A DNA stretch of 64,000 nucleotides from Manihot esculenta. Its lineage: Eukaryota > Streptophyta > Magnoliopsida > Malpighiales > Euphorbiaceae. Shown one piece after another: positions 22,478 to 34,900 of this stretch. Position numbers and translations under genes: made by a program. Every line of letters starts with the position of its first letter. Position 1 is the first letter of the stretch. The DNA is taken from positions 4,916,265-4,980,264 of the forward strand of contig NC_035161.2 in assembly GCF_001659605.2 (NCBI RefSeq). Reading direction: 5' to 3'. A model generated the notes under the pieces. That model searched no databases, was not told the origin of the DNA, and saw only the letters and a list, made by a program, of their open reading frames with translations.

Positions 22478-25400
22478 ATGCCAGTGTCAACCAGGTCTCA
22501 AATCAACAACCAAGAGCAAAGTGTTCCAAACAAAGAACAAAGAACAAGACCTAGCTCAGATCAAGAAGAGACCCAGGCGAGAGTTCCATTGAGAAACCCT
22601 CATCATGGCTTGAAAGAGAAGATGAGAGCTTTGACTCTCTTATATGAGCAGCAAAAGAAAGCTTCTTCAGCTCTTAGGAACCTCTCCCCCAAACCTGAAG
22701 AGAAGCGTTTTTCCACACATCCAAGTGTGGATCTCCTCAGTTCTTGCAAGAAAAATGAGAAGGCTTTTAAAGAAACAAAAGATTATAAGCAAGAAAATGT
22801 AATGAGAGAGAATACAATGCCTATGGTGCCTACATTACATAATGAGAAGCTTAATTCTACAGTAACAAGAACCTTTGTATTGCCACAGCCACCTGCGGAA
22901 GATGCTAAAGAGAATCTTGTAATGGGTCCTGATCGTGTTATTGGGTTCTCTTCATGTGCAAGAAAGGCTAACGTTTCAACTACGGTGGCAAGGAGGCTGT
23001 CGATGGGAGTTTCAGTGGCACAAACAGAACCAAAAGGTTTCCTTGGGAAAGAAAATGTGAGAGAAATGGAAAAATTAGAGGCTGTTTCAGAGAAAAATGA
23101 GGCTACTGGAAGCCGCATTTTGGTGTTTGTGAGGCTTAGGCCTATGTTCAAGAAGGAAAGAGAGGCTGGTTTGCGCTGCTGTGTGAAGATTGTGAATAGA
23201 AAAGATGTGTATTTGACTGAGTTTGCTAATGAGAATGATTATCTTAGACTTAAAAGGCTTTGTGGACGCCATTTCACCTTTGATGCTTCGTTTTCAGATT
23301 CAACTTCTCAACAGGAAGTTTATTCTACAACGTGAGTTTCAATTGCTTCTATATGATTGATACATATTAATATTGAGATTGATTCTTCTTGCTCATGGAG
23401 CTTGGTATTGCTTGTTTATAATTATCTTGGTACATGAAATTGTGGGGATGTTACTCTGCCTATGCATTTGAATTCTCCATTATTTTGGTGATTAGTTGTT
23501 AGCTGAAATCTTTGGTTGCATATGCTTGAAGTACAATTCCAGTTAATTTTTCTTTAAAACTTGATTCAGTTATTGTTAATTATGCTGTTGAATTTATTTG
23601 GATAAAAGATGGGACTACGTGCTTGTTTTGATTCAAATTTACTAATGTGTTTGGTTGCTAAGAAAATGAAATGATTTTACAAGTCCAATGGACAATCAAT
23701 AGACCAAAAAAACTAGAAAGGGTGACCAATTGAAGTGAATTTTCAGGACAGCAGAGCTTGTGGAAGCAGTGTTGCAAGGAAGGAATGGATCAGTATTTTG
23801 CTATGGTGCCACAGGTGCAGGGAAAACATATACAATGCTTGGGACAGTGGAGAATCCTGGAGTAATGGTTTTGGCAATAAAGGATCTTTTCACCAAGATT
23901 AGACAGAGGAGCTATGATGGAAACCATATGGTTCATCTTTCATATCTTGAAGTTTATAATGAAACTGTTAGAGATCTGCTCTCTCCTGGAAGGCCTCTAG
24001 TGCTTAGAGAAGATAAGCAGGTTTGTCCTTTATATTCAATATATTCCTCTACTTTGCTTGCCAAAAAATGAAATTTCTATTGCTTTTGGTGGATTGACAT
24101 TGCATACTGTAGTTTTTGAAGTTTATGACTGTGTTCATATTATAGACTTGACTATTATGAATGATATTTTTTTTTTCCAATGAAACAGGGAATTGTAGCA
24201 GCAGGCCTGACACAGTACAGAGCTTATTCTACAGATGAAGTAACTTCCCACTTCCATAAACAATACCTCTGAAGTTTATAGTGGATTTGATTGGAAAAGA
24301 GTTGATTTCTTCATCTGTTTTGTGGCAGGTAATGGCATTACTTCAAAGAGGAAACCAAAATCGAACAACCGAACCAACCCGAGCCAACGAAACCTCTTCA
24401 AGATCACATGCTATTCTGCAGGTTATCATTGCCATTTTTCTTTGTTTCCTCCTATGATTTCATAGAAGAAAATTTCCTTAATCCTTTCTTTTCTTTTAAA
24501 CTTCTTTAATTCTGTTCCTTTCAGGTTGTTGTTGAATACCAAGTTAAGGATGCTTCAATGAATGTGATCAACAGAGTAGGAAAGCTCTCACTCATTGATC
24601 TTGCTGGTTCAGAAAGAGCCTTAGCAACTGATCAAAGAACTCTTAGATCTCTTGAGGGTGCCAATATAAATAGGTCACTTCTTGCATTAAGCAGCTGTAT
24701 TAATGCCCTTGTTGAGGGTAAGAAACATATCCCATACAGAAACTCAAAGCTCACTCAACTTCTCAAAGACTCATTAGGAGGAGCTTGCAACACTGTAATG
24801 ATTGCAAATATCAGTCCAAGCAATCTCTCATTTGGTGAAACTCAAAACACACTCCATTGGGCCGATCGAGCCAAGAAAATCCGAACCAAGGTCATTCTCT
24901 TAGCCTCTTTGCTTCTTGAACTTTCATAAACTAACCCTTCTTTCAGGAAACCTATCACGATTTTAGTATATATGGGATTTTTGTATTAGCCGAGTGTATG
25001 CATCTGGACGTGAAGAACACTTATGACTAATGAGATTGAGAGCAAAATGGCATTTTCTTAGCACATATGGGATTTTTGGATTAGCCCTGGATGCGAAGAA
25101 CACTTATGACTAATGAGAGCAAAATGAAATTTTCTTACATATCACTTCATTTGCAGGCCTATGAAGCAAATGTGGAAATACAACATCTGCCAGAATCTGA
25201 AACTGATCTTGCCAGTTTATTGCTTGAAGTGCAAAAAGAGAATCGTGAATTGAGAGTACAATTAGCTCGCCAGCAACAAAAGCTGCTAACCCTCCAAGCA
25301 CAATCACTGGCTGCAAATGCCTCGCCAACTCCTTCATCAATTTCCTCTCTCTTAACTCCTCCCACTGCACAACCAAATGAAAAAAGAAAAACAAGGCCAT

Positions 25401-26013
25401 CATTTCTAGCTAGAAACTGTTTCACACCAGAATCCAGGAAAAAGGGAGAAAATGAAACAGTTAAGGAGCTTCAGCAAACTGTGAAGACATTAGAGGCAGA
25501 GATTGAGAGAATGAAGAAAGATCATGCATTGCAGATGAAACAGAAAGATGAACGTATTCGTGAGCTTAGTAGAAAGAGTGACAAACCATTAGGAGGAGTT
25601 TCAAAGAGAGTGGTTCCTGGCAGGGGTAACTTGGGAGCAAAGGAATCAAACCTTGGTGAATTGAAGAGTACGAGTCAGCGGTTCAAGTCGCCAGTTCCAA
25701 CTGCGAAGAAACGAAGCTTTTGGGACATAACAACAGCTAATAGCCCATCTGTGGCTACACTAAATGGAAGAAAAACAAGAAGTCATATAATTGCAGAACC
25801 TTCTGCAGCTCCTTCCATGCTTCTTCAGGTATGCAACCTTCTTCTCCTCTTGTTTATTTCTTTTTCATATATTTTACATGCATATGAAGTTATTTTTCTG
25901 AAACTGATGCAGCTTGTTTATCATCCATGTTTCTGGTTTATGTTCTTATTTGGACCATCAATTACATGATGCAGCCAGGTTTTTCTCGTCAAGTACATGA
26001 CCCTCTGAAGTAG
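22478..26013 (+). CDS. kinesin-8 family motor protein
   Basis: Seven exons: 22478-23331, 23747-24020, 24189-24239, 24329-24421, 24525-24890, 25157-25828 and 25975-26013, giving 782 aa. After a basic, disordered N-terminal ~210 residues, the motor domain begins at RILVFVRLRP (residue 213). It has P-loop GATGAGKT (305-312), switch I NETSSRSHA (413-421), switch II DLAGSER (449-455) and a HWADRAKKIRTK neck junction. A coiled-coil-prone tail (ESETDLASLLLEVQKENREL, and VKELQQTVKTLEAEIERMKK) and a basic C-terminal tail follow. The motor sequence and the internal motor position fit kinesin-8 (KIF18/Kip3; plant KIN-8A/8B). These act on microtubule plus ends in mitosis or axoneme-like assembly. The start is the first ATG of the frame (MPVSTRSQ), since upstream codons in frame lack ATG. 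Two MSA-like sites lie upstream. Confidence 0.92.
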
Positions 26014-29000
26014 GAGATCATTACACAAGAAGACAGAAACTGAACAGAAACAGATTTAAACGACAGGTGGTGATTGAAAGAATTGAAATAAAAGTTTCTA
26101 TCAGGTGTTGTTTTCTGGTTTCTGCTTGAGCTGGTGGTTCCACTCTGAAGAAATGCTATGGTTCATAGGTGGTGATCATAGTTTCCTGTAATTGTTTGTT
26201 GTGATCAACAAAGCCTTAACAGAAGAAATTGTATTGCAAATTATTATTATTTTTTTACCAAAAATTGATTTTCTTCCATTCATTGCTACATACTTCAAAA
26301 AAAAAAACAGTATTTATTCCTGAAATTTGATGATTTCTGTTCAGAAGCTTGAAAATTCCAGCAGAAATCAGTGAAGCTACTCAGCTGGTATTCAAAGTTG
26401 TTTTCATTTTGTGTAATTGGAGGAACTAAAGGGCCCAAGTATAGAAACCATAATCCCATAAAATTTAGACAAAGACCCAGCCCTTCTGAGATAAGAGAGG
26501 AAATATCTCAAAATAGCATAAGATATTGAAAGCTCCACCAAAACTCCACTGAGAGCACCACCAACAATAAAAGAAGACCACCACTAACTCTACTACACCA
26601 TGAAAACAAGGCAAAGGAAAAAATAAAAAATCAAACAAAGAGGATCAACTAGAAAATTCAGATGTCATCTCCTCTCCTGCATAATAAGAAAACAAGCCTG
26701 CTCTAAACTAAACATCCTGTATTGAGCCGCTGGTACATGGTGGTAAGTGCTTGATCCGGTGTGTGGTGTTGGGGTTATGACTCGAATCTTAGCAAAGTGC
26801 CGAAGAAGAGATTGTTAGTTAAGTGGAACTATGCTTCTGTTAACGGTTTAAGTCTTTTACATGACAATAAGCTCTATTTTATTATAATAAAACCTGTCTT
26901 TTAAATTTAAATTTTATTATTAAGTAAAATTTATTTTTTAAATTAATTTAAGTTAAACTAATCATTATTTATGTAATTAATTAAATTTTATTGAAATATA
27001 ATTTTAAAAAATTATTAATTTATAATTTAATGATATAATATATTTTATTGTAAAGAAAATTATATTAATTAAATAATCTCTTTTAATATAATAATTATTC
27101 ATATATTTATATATCTTTATTTTATACTAATTATAAAAGTGAAAAGAGATGAAAATATTAAAATTATTAATAATGCTTTAAATTTTTTATTTATTTATAA
27201 TAGTCTTTAATTAATTTATAATTGATAATATTATTATTTAAATTTTTAAAATAAATTATAATTTTATTATTTAAATTAATTTTATTAATAAAAATAAAAT
27301 TTTAAAATAAGAAGTATCTAAATAAAATTAATATTAAAAATAAAAGAAAATAAAAAAACATTCAAGTTTATTTTGTAATATAGTTATATTGCAATTGAAA
27401 TTAATGGATCGAATGAATTAAATTTTAAAAAAAATTCAATGTTTTGACTGCTCCCTCTCTATCTTAAAAATATATATATATATCTTATGCATCTTTGAAA
27501 ATGGTAAGCAAATTTTCTTTTTCTTTATCCAATTTCTGGTCCATTCCCACACCATTTTCTCCGAAAACAAACAAGACTTTTCTGCTCTCCCTTTCTGCAA
27601 AGGACTCTGAATCTGATACATACAACTTTGATCCATTATTTCCATTTCCATATTTAATGTACTCAGCAGACAAGCAGTGATAACAGAAGGAGATGGAGTG
27701 TTCTTTTAGGAAAAAAAATTTATTTTTTAAAATTTCCAACTTCCACCCAGAATTATTTTCTTTATTCCCAATTGAAAGTGGGCATGATGGGCCATAGCAA
27801 AGAGCCTATAAAGCAAAGAGAAAATAGAAAACCTAAGTAGATGGGCTTAGAGAAAGAGTATTAATGAGGCAGCTTTAGGCTGCTTTAGCATTGAGTGGAG
27901 CAATGATGATGATATAAAAGCAGTGTCGCCCTTTTGCTTTTTTTTTTTTTTTTTTTTTTTTTATGTATTGGCAAATTTAACTTTTGAATCTTTTGAAGAA
28001 TGATGAGTAGATGATGATGCAATTTCAAAACACAACACAACATCGGTTTCTGTGTAAATGCTAATCTTAACGGATTGTTTGTGTCCCAGCTGTAACTCAC
28101 ACCCCATCTCAAATTTCCATTTCCTTTCTTCACTTTATCCACAAGTTTTTTTTTTTCATATTAAACTTTAAAATTTTTAAATACCTTTAAAAAATTTTCA
28201 GTCCTCTCAAAATATTAAAAAATTATAAAAATCCGTAAGGTTATAAAAAAATATTATTTTAAAAAAAACTTTTAAATTTTGATACTATTTACGTTCCAAC
28301 CACTGTAAAGTTCTTTTAGGAGAACTGGATCTAAAATCTATTAGAATTCATTATGTAAGTCGGTTTATTAGCACAAAATCTAATTCATAATCAAGCAGAC
28401 CGGATTAATTGAGGGCCGGACTCATAAGATGGAAAGTAAGGGAATAAGTCTAATTTTGCCGCAATTCTATCGGCATGAGTATCAGGAGAATTAAATGGTC
28501 GTCTAATGATAGAGAAAAGATAGATACATTCGTATGTACGACTCTGTTTAATAGAAATAGATGGCACTGTGTGAATCATTCCAGCCAAGTTTACTCATAC
28601 ACACATAAATTCTAGATCTCAAATCATCACATTTGATAGAGGAAGATGACTAAATAAAACCCTAAAACTTGGAGAGACAGAGGTAGCCATAATAAGTAAG
28701 AACAGTGCTAAAACAACCATGTGAAAAGAATTTTCTTTTTGAGGGAATAGAATGTTATTTAAAGTTTATGAAGAGCTTAACAGTGAAGCTTTAAGATTTA
28801 GCAGAAGAATCAAATAATAAGCAAAAAAGCAGTCAACAAAATGACAAAGCCTTAATTCAGCTGTCAGCATTTTCTCTTTTTTTTTTTTTTATTATATAAA
28901 TTTACATTTTGCTTTTGATGACTTCTATGATTAGGCTTTAATAAAAATTCTTGGGATCAATCTACACAGAATTTTTCACTATAAAGCAATCATTGGAACA

Positions 29001-29957
29001 TATTTACACTTTTGGACCAAATTCTGAAAATTTTTATTCCAGTAAATATGATTGCCCAAGTATCCCAACCCTAACAGCAAGATCAAAAGTGCTAATCTTC
29101 ATCTTTAAGGTGTAGAAAGTAATAAAGTTTTAAATTTAAGATTCATATTTACTTATTTTTAAAATATTTTTTTTCATAATAAGAAGAAAAAGATTATCAA
29201 AAAAAGTTCAACTATTATCATTATGAACTCAATTTTCCCCTAAGTGAGAGAGAGGATGAATCCCCAATGACAATTTTCTTACCCATCAGCAGTTATAGGG
29301 GGGAAAAGAACAAAAACATTACTTTAGTTGCAAAAGCTGTGATTGTTGTCTGAATACACAAAATATAATTTGAAAAAGAAAAGGAAAAGAGATGAAAGAA
29401 TAACATAAAGTTCAATTTGTTGGATTTTCTTTACTGAAAATAAGCATGATAGAGACTACCCATGTAATTATTATGTTGGCTCTTGATGGCCTAATTATAA
29501 AGTGTGATTGAGAAAAATAAGTAGATGATTCCAAGATGATAATCCCATATGCCAAAATCTCACACCCATGTTGGAAAAAGTTTTTCCACATTGATATTAG
29601 TGTGGCATAGAAAATATAGAAAGAAATTAAACAAAATGAGAAGACATTCATGATTGCATTGGCCTCAAAAAAAAAAAGCTATACATATACACCTTCATGA
29701 CCCCACCTATCCATCATGTTCTATTGTATTTGCCCCTCCACCTACATCTAACAAAATACAAGTAAAGCTCCACTTACCCACCATTTTCTCAAAAGGAGAA
29801 AAGTAAAAAGAAAAAAAAAAAAAAAGGAACATAACAGAGCTCTCCATTTTCATGGTTCTTCAAGAGCTAAACATCTATGGCTAGCTTCCTGTTCCAAAAT
29901 CTATATAGATAATTAAAGAAAAAAGATAGAAAAGGAATATGCAAGTAACTCAAAGTT
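26014..29957. other. intergenic region, kinesin-8 to MIZ1-like gene (convergent)
   Basis: The first few hundred bases are probably the kinesin 3' UTR, and the last few hundred the 3' UTR of the MIZ1-like gene, because the genes converge. The middle is AT-rich and non-coding. A T25 tract lies at 27938-27962, and a patch at about 28310-28600 has less AT-biased sequence (CCGGATTAATTGAGGGCCGG) that looks like an unidentified repeat fragment. No exon-like frame was accepted. Confidence 0.5.
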
Positions 29958-30713
29958 CTAGACTCTAAGCAAATAGATACTGAGTTCAGGAGCACCATTG
30001 CTGTCAGGATTCATCATGTAGAAAGCTTCAGAATCTCTAGACCCAACAATTCTCTCAAACTTAGCTCTCATATACATGAGTTCACCATCAGCTCCAAGGT
30101 CACCTATAACTCCAGGCAACACACCAGCTCCCATTGAAATTGGCTCCACAGCTTTCAAAACTTTCCAGTCTTTAGCCCCACATTCTCTTCTAGTTGCAAA
30201 ACCACATTTCTTCCCATTACAATAAGTCCTCCACATTGGCTCTTCAAGCAATCTCACTGCTTTATTTTTCTCCTCTTCTTTCTCCTTGTCACACTCCAAT
30301 GCAATTCTCACCAACCCAGATGCCATTTCTCGAACCAATCCACTAATTGGTGTTGCAAGTTCTATGAGAAAAGCTGGAGGAGAATTGGGATCTCTTTGAA
30401 AAGCAAAATGAACATGCCCTCGCCGGTAGCCGAAAAGGGTACCGACGACTCTGTGGCCAAGCCCCAGTGGGAGATTAGATCGGTTCTTACCAAAGGCTGA
30501 AAGAACAGAGCGAAGCCTAGCAACTGCTACAGCTGGAAGCTTCTTCTTTGGAGTTAGCAAAGCAGCATGGCTCCTAGCATTTTCCTTTTTGTCTTCCTCA
30601 GTGGAGTTTGAGGAGGACTTGAAGCTTGGAACTTCATCATTTTCAGTTCCAATCTTTTTAGTCCAGTGGAAGTGCCTCTTAGAAGAGGAGGAATCTTGAG
30701 AGGCTCTAGCCAT
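29958..30713 (-). CDS. MIZU-KUSSEI1-like protein (DUF617)
   Basis: Single exon, 251 aa, stop at 29958-29960. The N-terminal ~75 residues are polar and basic (MARASQDSSSSKRHFHWTKK). The DUF617/MIZ1 domain fills the rest, with VVGTLFGYRRGHVHFAFQRD, FLIELATP, MASGLVRIALEC, WRTYCNGKKCGFATRRECG, GAGVLPG, ELMYMRAKFERIVGSRDSEA and FYMMNPD. Length and intron-less structure are usual for the family. Arabidopsis MIZ1 is needed for root hydrotropism and acts at the ER with calcium signalling and membrane traffic. Most paralogues have no known function, so I give no symbol. A TATAAGG-like box lies about 55 bp upstream of the ATG. Confidence 0.92.
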   Translation of the reverse strand: MARASQDSSSSKRHFHWTKKIGTENDEVPSFKSSSNSTEEDKKENARSHAALLTPKKKLPAVAVARLRSVLSAFGKNRSNLPLGLGHRVVGTLFGYRRGHVHFAFQRDPNSPPAFLIELATPISGLVREMASGLVRIALECDKEKEEEKNKAVRLLEEPMWRTYCNGKKCGFATRRECGAKDWKVLKAVEPISMGAGVLPGVIGDLGADGELMYMRAKFERIVGSRDSEAFYMMNPDSNGAPELSIYLLRV

Positions 30714-30766
30714 GAGTGATGGTTTGATTTCAATTTGAGAAAGGAAGATTAAGGAGAATGGCTTCT

Positions 30767-30774
30767 CCTTATAG
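30767..30774 (-). promoter_or_regulatory. TATA-like box of the MIZ1-like gene
   Basis: CTATAAGG on the minus strand, about 55 bp upstream of the start codon, implies a very short 5' leader. It is assigned by motif and spacing only. Confidence 0.5.
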
Positions 30775-31914
30775 ATGGTGTGGGAAATGAGGGAGATTCC
30801 TGAGTTTTGAGTCCTTTCATCTTTTATTGATATGTGGGGCTTCTATGTAATGCTTTGTTTCTAGCCCTTGTTGTAGAGTAAGAGAATCCTGACAAAAGAA
30901 ACATAAAGTGGCCCACCAAACTGATTTAGGAATGAGAGAGAGAGAGATTTAAGTAAAAAAGAAAGGAATCAAAGGGGACAATTAGTGTGAAATTTCACTT
31001 TCTTGTGGGGTAGAGAGAGAGGGATTTGCTTGACTGACTCTTTTGACCTGAATCCAAAAGCAGAAAAAAAAATGTCTAATACAAAATCCCATTAAAAAAA
31101 AAAACAAAATCCAACACAATTCTGGCTCCAACATCCTCACAGGGCAATGTTTCTCTCCCCCGTCGTCTTCCAGGGTAAACGTGCTTCAGGCAGATGTTGG
31201 GTTCTAAGCAGTAACCTAGGCGATCAGTCCACATTTCACCAACCTTGTTACTGACACCTCACTCCCTGTGGGACCGTTCATACAAACCAATGTCCCCGCC
31301 ATTTGTTGGTTTCCATTTGGACTTCACCAAAAATTGACACATAATCTCACCCATGGGGTCCCACACGTCATTAGCGTTCCAGAATCCTTCAAGAGGCAAT
31401 TGCACTTCCTTACAGTAAGGTTTGCTCTGGAACAAAAAAATCGAGGTTAGCTTTTTTTTCTTGCTGTTTAAACTATGCATTATTACATTTATCTCAAGCG
31501 ACCCAAGACGCTCGAATCAAGCGTGATGCCCTCTTGACTATCTCCTCGTCCTTTCAAGCTAATACATTTCCTTTTCAAACGATGTAAAGTTAAGTCAGAA
31601 GTGACCAACATGATTTGGCCATAAATATCCTATGCTTAGTGATACAAGTAGGTATGACATGTCTATGGTGAAAGTACTATAATTTAATTGTATTTTTGAA
31701 ATGGATGTGGATTTGGACTTGCACTAATTACATTTAGGTTATAGAAATGATAAATAAGTTTGAGATACAACTCCAAGTGCACAGCGAAGTAGGCTAGTGC
31801 ACTTGCCAAATGACATTTTGTACACTATATCAAGAGAGAGGGAGAGATTAGACGCACAAAATGAAGAGTCAAGGATGCTTGCCTATGGTTTTAACAAAAT
31901 AAAAGCCCCTAAGG
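30775..31914. other. MIZ1-like promoter and NC2-beta 3' flank
   Basis: About 1.1 kb without a convincing exon. The part at 31120-31440 is less AT-rich than usual, with short open frames on both strands, but they show no family signature and no splice context. It likely holds upstream regulatory DNA of the MIZ1-like gene and the 3' UTR of NC2-beta. Confidence 0.5.
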
Positions 31915-34900
31915 TTAGCTCTCTAAACTTCGGTCACTCTCTGGTTGCTTGGTTGCAATAGCTCCTCCATTCATTCTTGCACGTGCCTCAGCAAACATCC
32001 TTTGCTGCTCTGCTGCTGCTTCTTCCTCTGTCATCTCTGCTCCATTGCTCCATTTACCACCTTTTAAAGAGTCCTGCTGGAAGGTATCCAGTAAAAAAAA
32101 ATATTTTCAGGAAAATATATTTCGCAATGCCCTCACTATTGTTAATTTTTCTAATGTCAAGCTAGTTTTCTGGACTATGGTTTGATACAGAATTAAGAGC
32201 ATAAAAGAAAATAAACCCAAGATGCTTTATGCGATACTAGCAAAGGTTGGACCAAGATTATATCAGTTTCACAAGTTCTGTAGGCTCTGGTCCCCAAAAT
32301 ATTCTCTGAAGATGAATAGGACCATAAGAAAATGGTGAATTACCATAGTCTCAAGCTTGTGTTGCTCGTATGCAGCATAAACCTCCTCGATGTACTCACC
32401 AAACCCAAGAACCTATAGACCAGAAAGGAATCAGATTAAATTTGAAAATAACATGGGTTAATCATTGAATCAAAATACAGAACACACACGATAGATACCA
32501 AAAAATCCTAAATCTTGAAATTAACAGCCCCCCAAAGAAAAAAAAAATACCCCTTCAGAAGAGTAAAAAAAAGGGAAAATTTTCTGGGATCAAATCTCAA
32601 AAGAGACTATTAGTTAAATATACCCATATGATCATCCAAAAGGTCAAAAGAGGAAAGAAATTGCCAGTATACAAGCAAACAACAGGAAGATAAAGACTGC
32701 CAATCATTTTAGAGGACATAACAGAAGATCAAATTACTTATGTAATTGATCGGTATTCGCCTAGAAGGAAAAAATTAAGGGGAAAAACCATTAATTCACC
32801 TAAATGTTAAACCTGTAAAGGGCCTGTTTGGCATTGCTATTAGAGCTGCAATTAAGAAAAAAACTTATAAAAATAATAGTTAGAAGACATTAAAAATTGA
32901 TTTATAATTATTTTTGACATAGTTTAGTCATGAGAACGCCAAAATAATAAAACAATTTTTTTCTAAATTGCTTTTTTCAACAACATCTAAAATGACGCTT
33001 TCTCTTAAAAGCACTTTTCTAACCCTCCAAAAACTCAAAGCCAAACAGGCATATCTCCAGCTACTTAATTCAAGTTCTTTTGTATTGCTCCAGCACCTTA
33101 ACACTAGTGGCAAAAGGATCATAGGGATTAGAAAGAAAAATATGGTGCATTAATTAGATGAAAATTAAATGAAAAGAAAACATAACTTAATAATGAGCGA
33201 AATACTAGAAAAACAAAATCAACAAATTATAATAGGAAATTTAACAATATTAATAAGTATGCATAAAGCACTTTTAAAAAAATAACAAGGACACCATAGG
33301 CGAAGGGAGCATATTAAAGAATGAGAAGGGCACTTTTTTTTTGATGAAGAAGAAGGCAAGCAGAATATATTAGTAAAAACCTCTAAGGCTTTGAGCACAT
33401 GCTCAGGCGCAATTGTCCGTTTCTCCTCTCTACTGCATACTTCATTGGACTCTGATGACACAAGGTTTATAAACTCTGCAAGAGAAACTTTTGTCAGTTA
33501 CGAGTAAAACATAATTTTCACATCTATTGTAAAATCCACCAACAAAATAAAAGATTGAGGGAAGCAGAAACGCCATTGAAGATTTACAATAAATATCAAT
33601 TACAAAACTATAAGTTACCATGAGACAATCAGTACAATGTCAAACAAATCAACATTTTTAAGTAAATAAAATCTAAAGCACTAGCACAAGTTGCTAAATT
33701 GGCTTTCTTATGGACTCTAACTCTAGTTATCTGCAGTAGCTTATTGCAAATGAAATAAATTAAAGCCCAATCTACACATTTGCATTGGGGGAATAAAAAT
33801 GTATCTTGTATTTGTTGCACTTTCTTTAAAAGAAATGGTGGGGGCCAGCATCATCTTTGGTAGGCTGATCTAAGAACTTCCCCAGGTTGCTTATAGAGAG
33901 CACGGGCTCAGGCCACATATTTCGTTTCCATTAATTGATGACAATGGATTTTGTGACAGAAATAGGACAATTTCTATTACTTTAGAAGACTGAAATGTGC
34001 CTATTGAAATCCAATATCCAGAAGCAGAAGTGATCTTTACAATATATAACTCAAAATATAACAAACTTAGCAGTCTCTGAATTCAAGACCTTGGAAAGGA
34101 AGAATTTATGCCTCAAAGGTATTTTGTTCCGTTGTGGGCATGAAGATGTGTCATATACTGTTGCAAGCAACATTAGCAAATAATTCAAATATAAAAGGGT
34201 TGACTTACCAAAAAGAAAACAATCCTGATGTTTGACTCATGCATTTTGATCCTTTTCTCAAAAAGGAAAAGGAGAAAACAATTTTGATTCTTCGATTTTT
34301 TAAAATTTAAATAAAAGATGTATCAACCAAATCAATGTGTTTCTTCATGAAAATATCTATCAATCTACCTACACTTGGTCTCACCCTGAGCGAGTGTGTG
34401 AGCGTGTCAAGGGTGAATTAAGAAATAATCCCCAAGTAATGCTATTATTAACAACTTGGTCCCTATACTTTTAGAAGCTCATTAAAAAAACCCCAAGTTT
34501 TGATTCCATGGAACAATTCCGTCCCCACCAGTGTTGTTAAGGCTTAATAAGGCACTGGGCGAGGCGACCCTTCCTCGCCTCGCCCGGCTCAGGCGAGGCT
34601 CCTCCCTTGAGGCGAGTGCCTCAAGGAGGGGGAGGCAAGGGCATCAGGCAGCTGAGGCGTCGCTCACGCCAATAATGTATAATTACTTTTTTTTTTTAAA
34701 TTTCAAGTTTTAAATGGTTTTAAGTTAAAAAAATCCTAGAGACCTTTTATTTTAACATTACCCAGCAGCAGCCAACGAGTCTCTCCTTCCACAAAGCCTC
34801 TCTAACACCAGGTATGTCTTTCTCAGTCTCCCTCTCCTCTCCGATTCTCCTCTCCCTCTCTTTCTCTTCTTCTATTCAGCCAGCTGCATGCCTGCATCAT

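Noticed and set aside
31259..31480. Minus ORF upstream of the MIZ1-like gene
   Set aside because: No family resemblance and no splice or start context. It lies in the presumed promoter.
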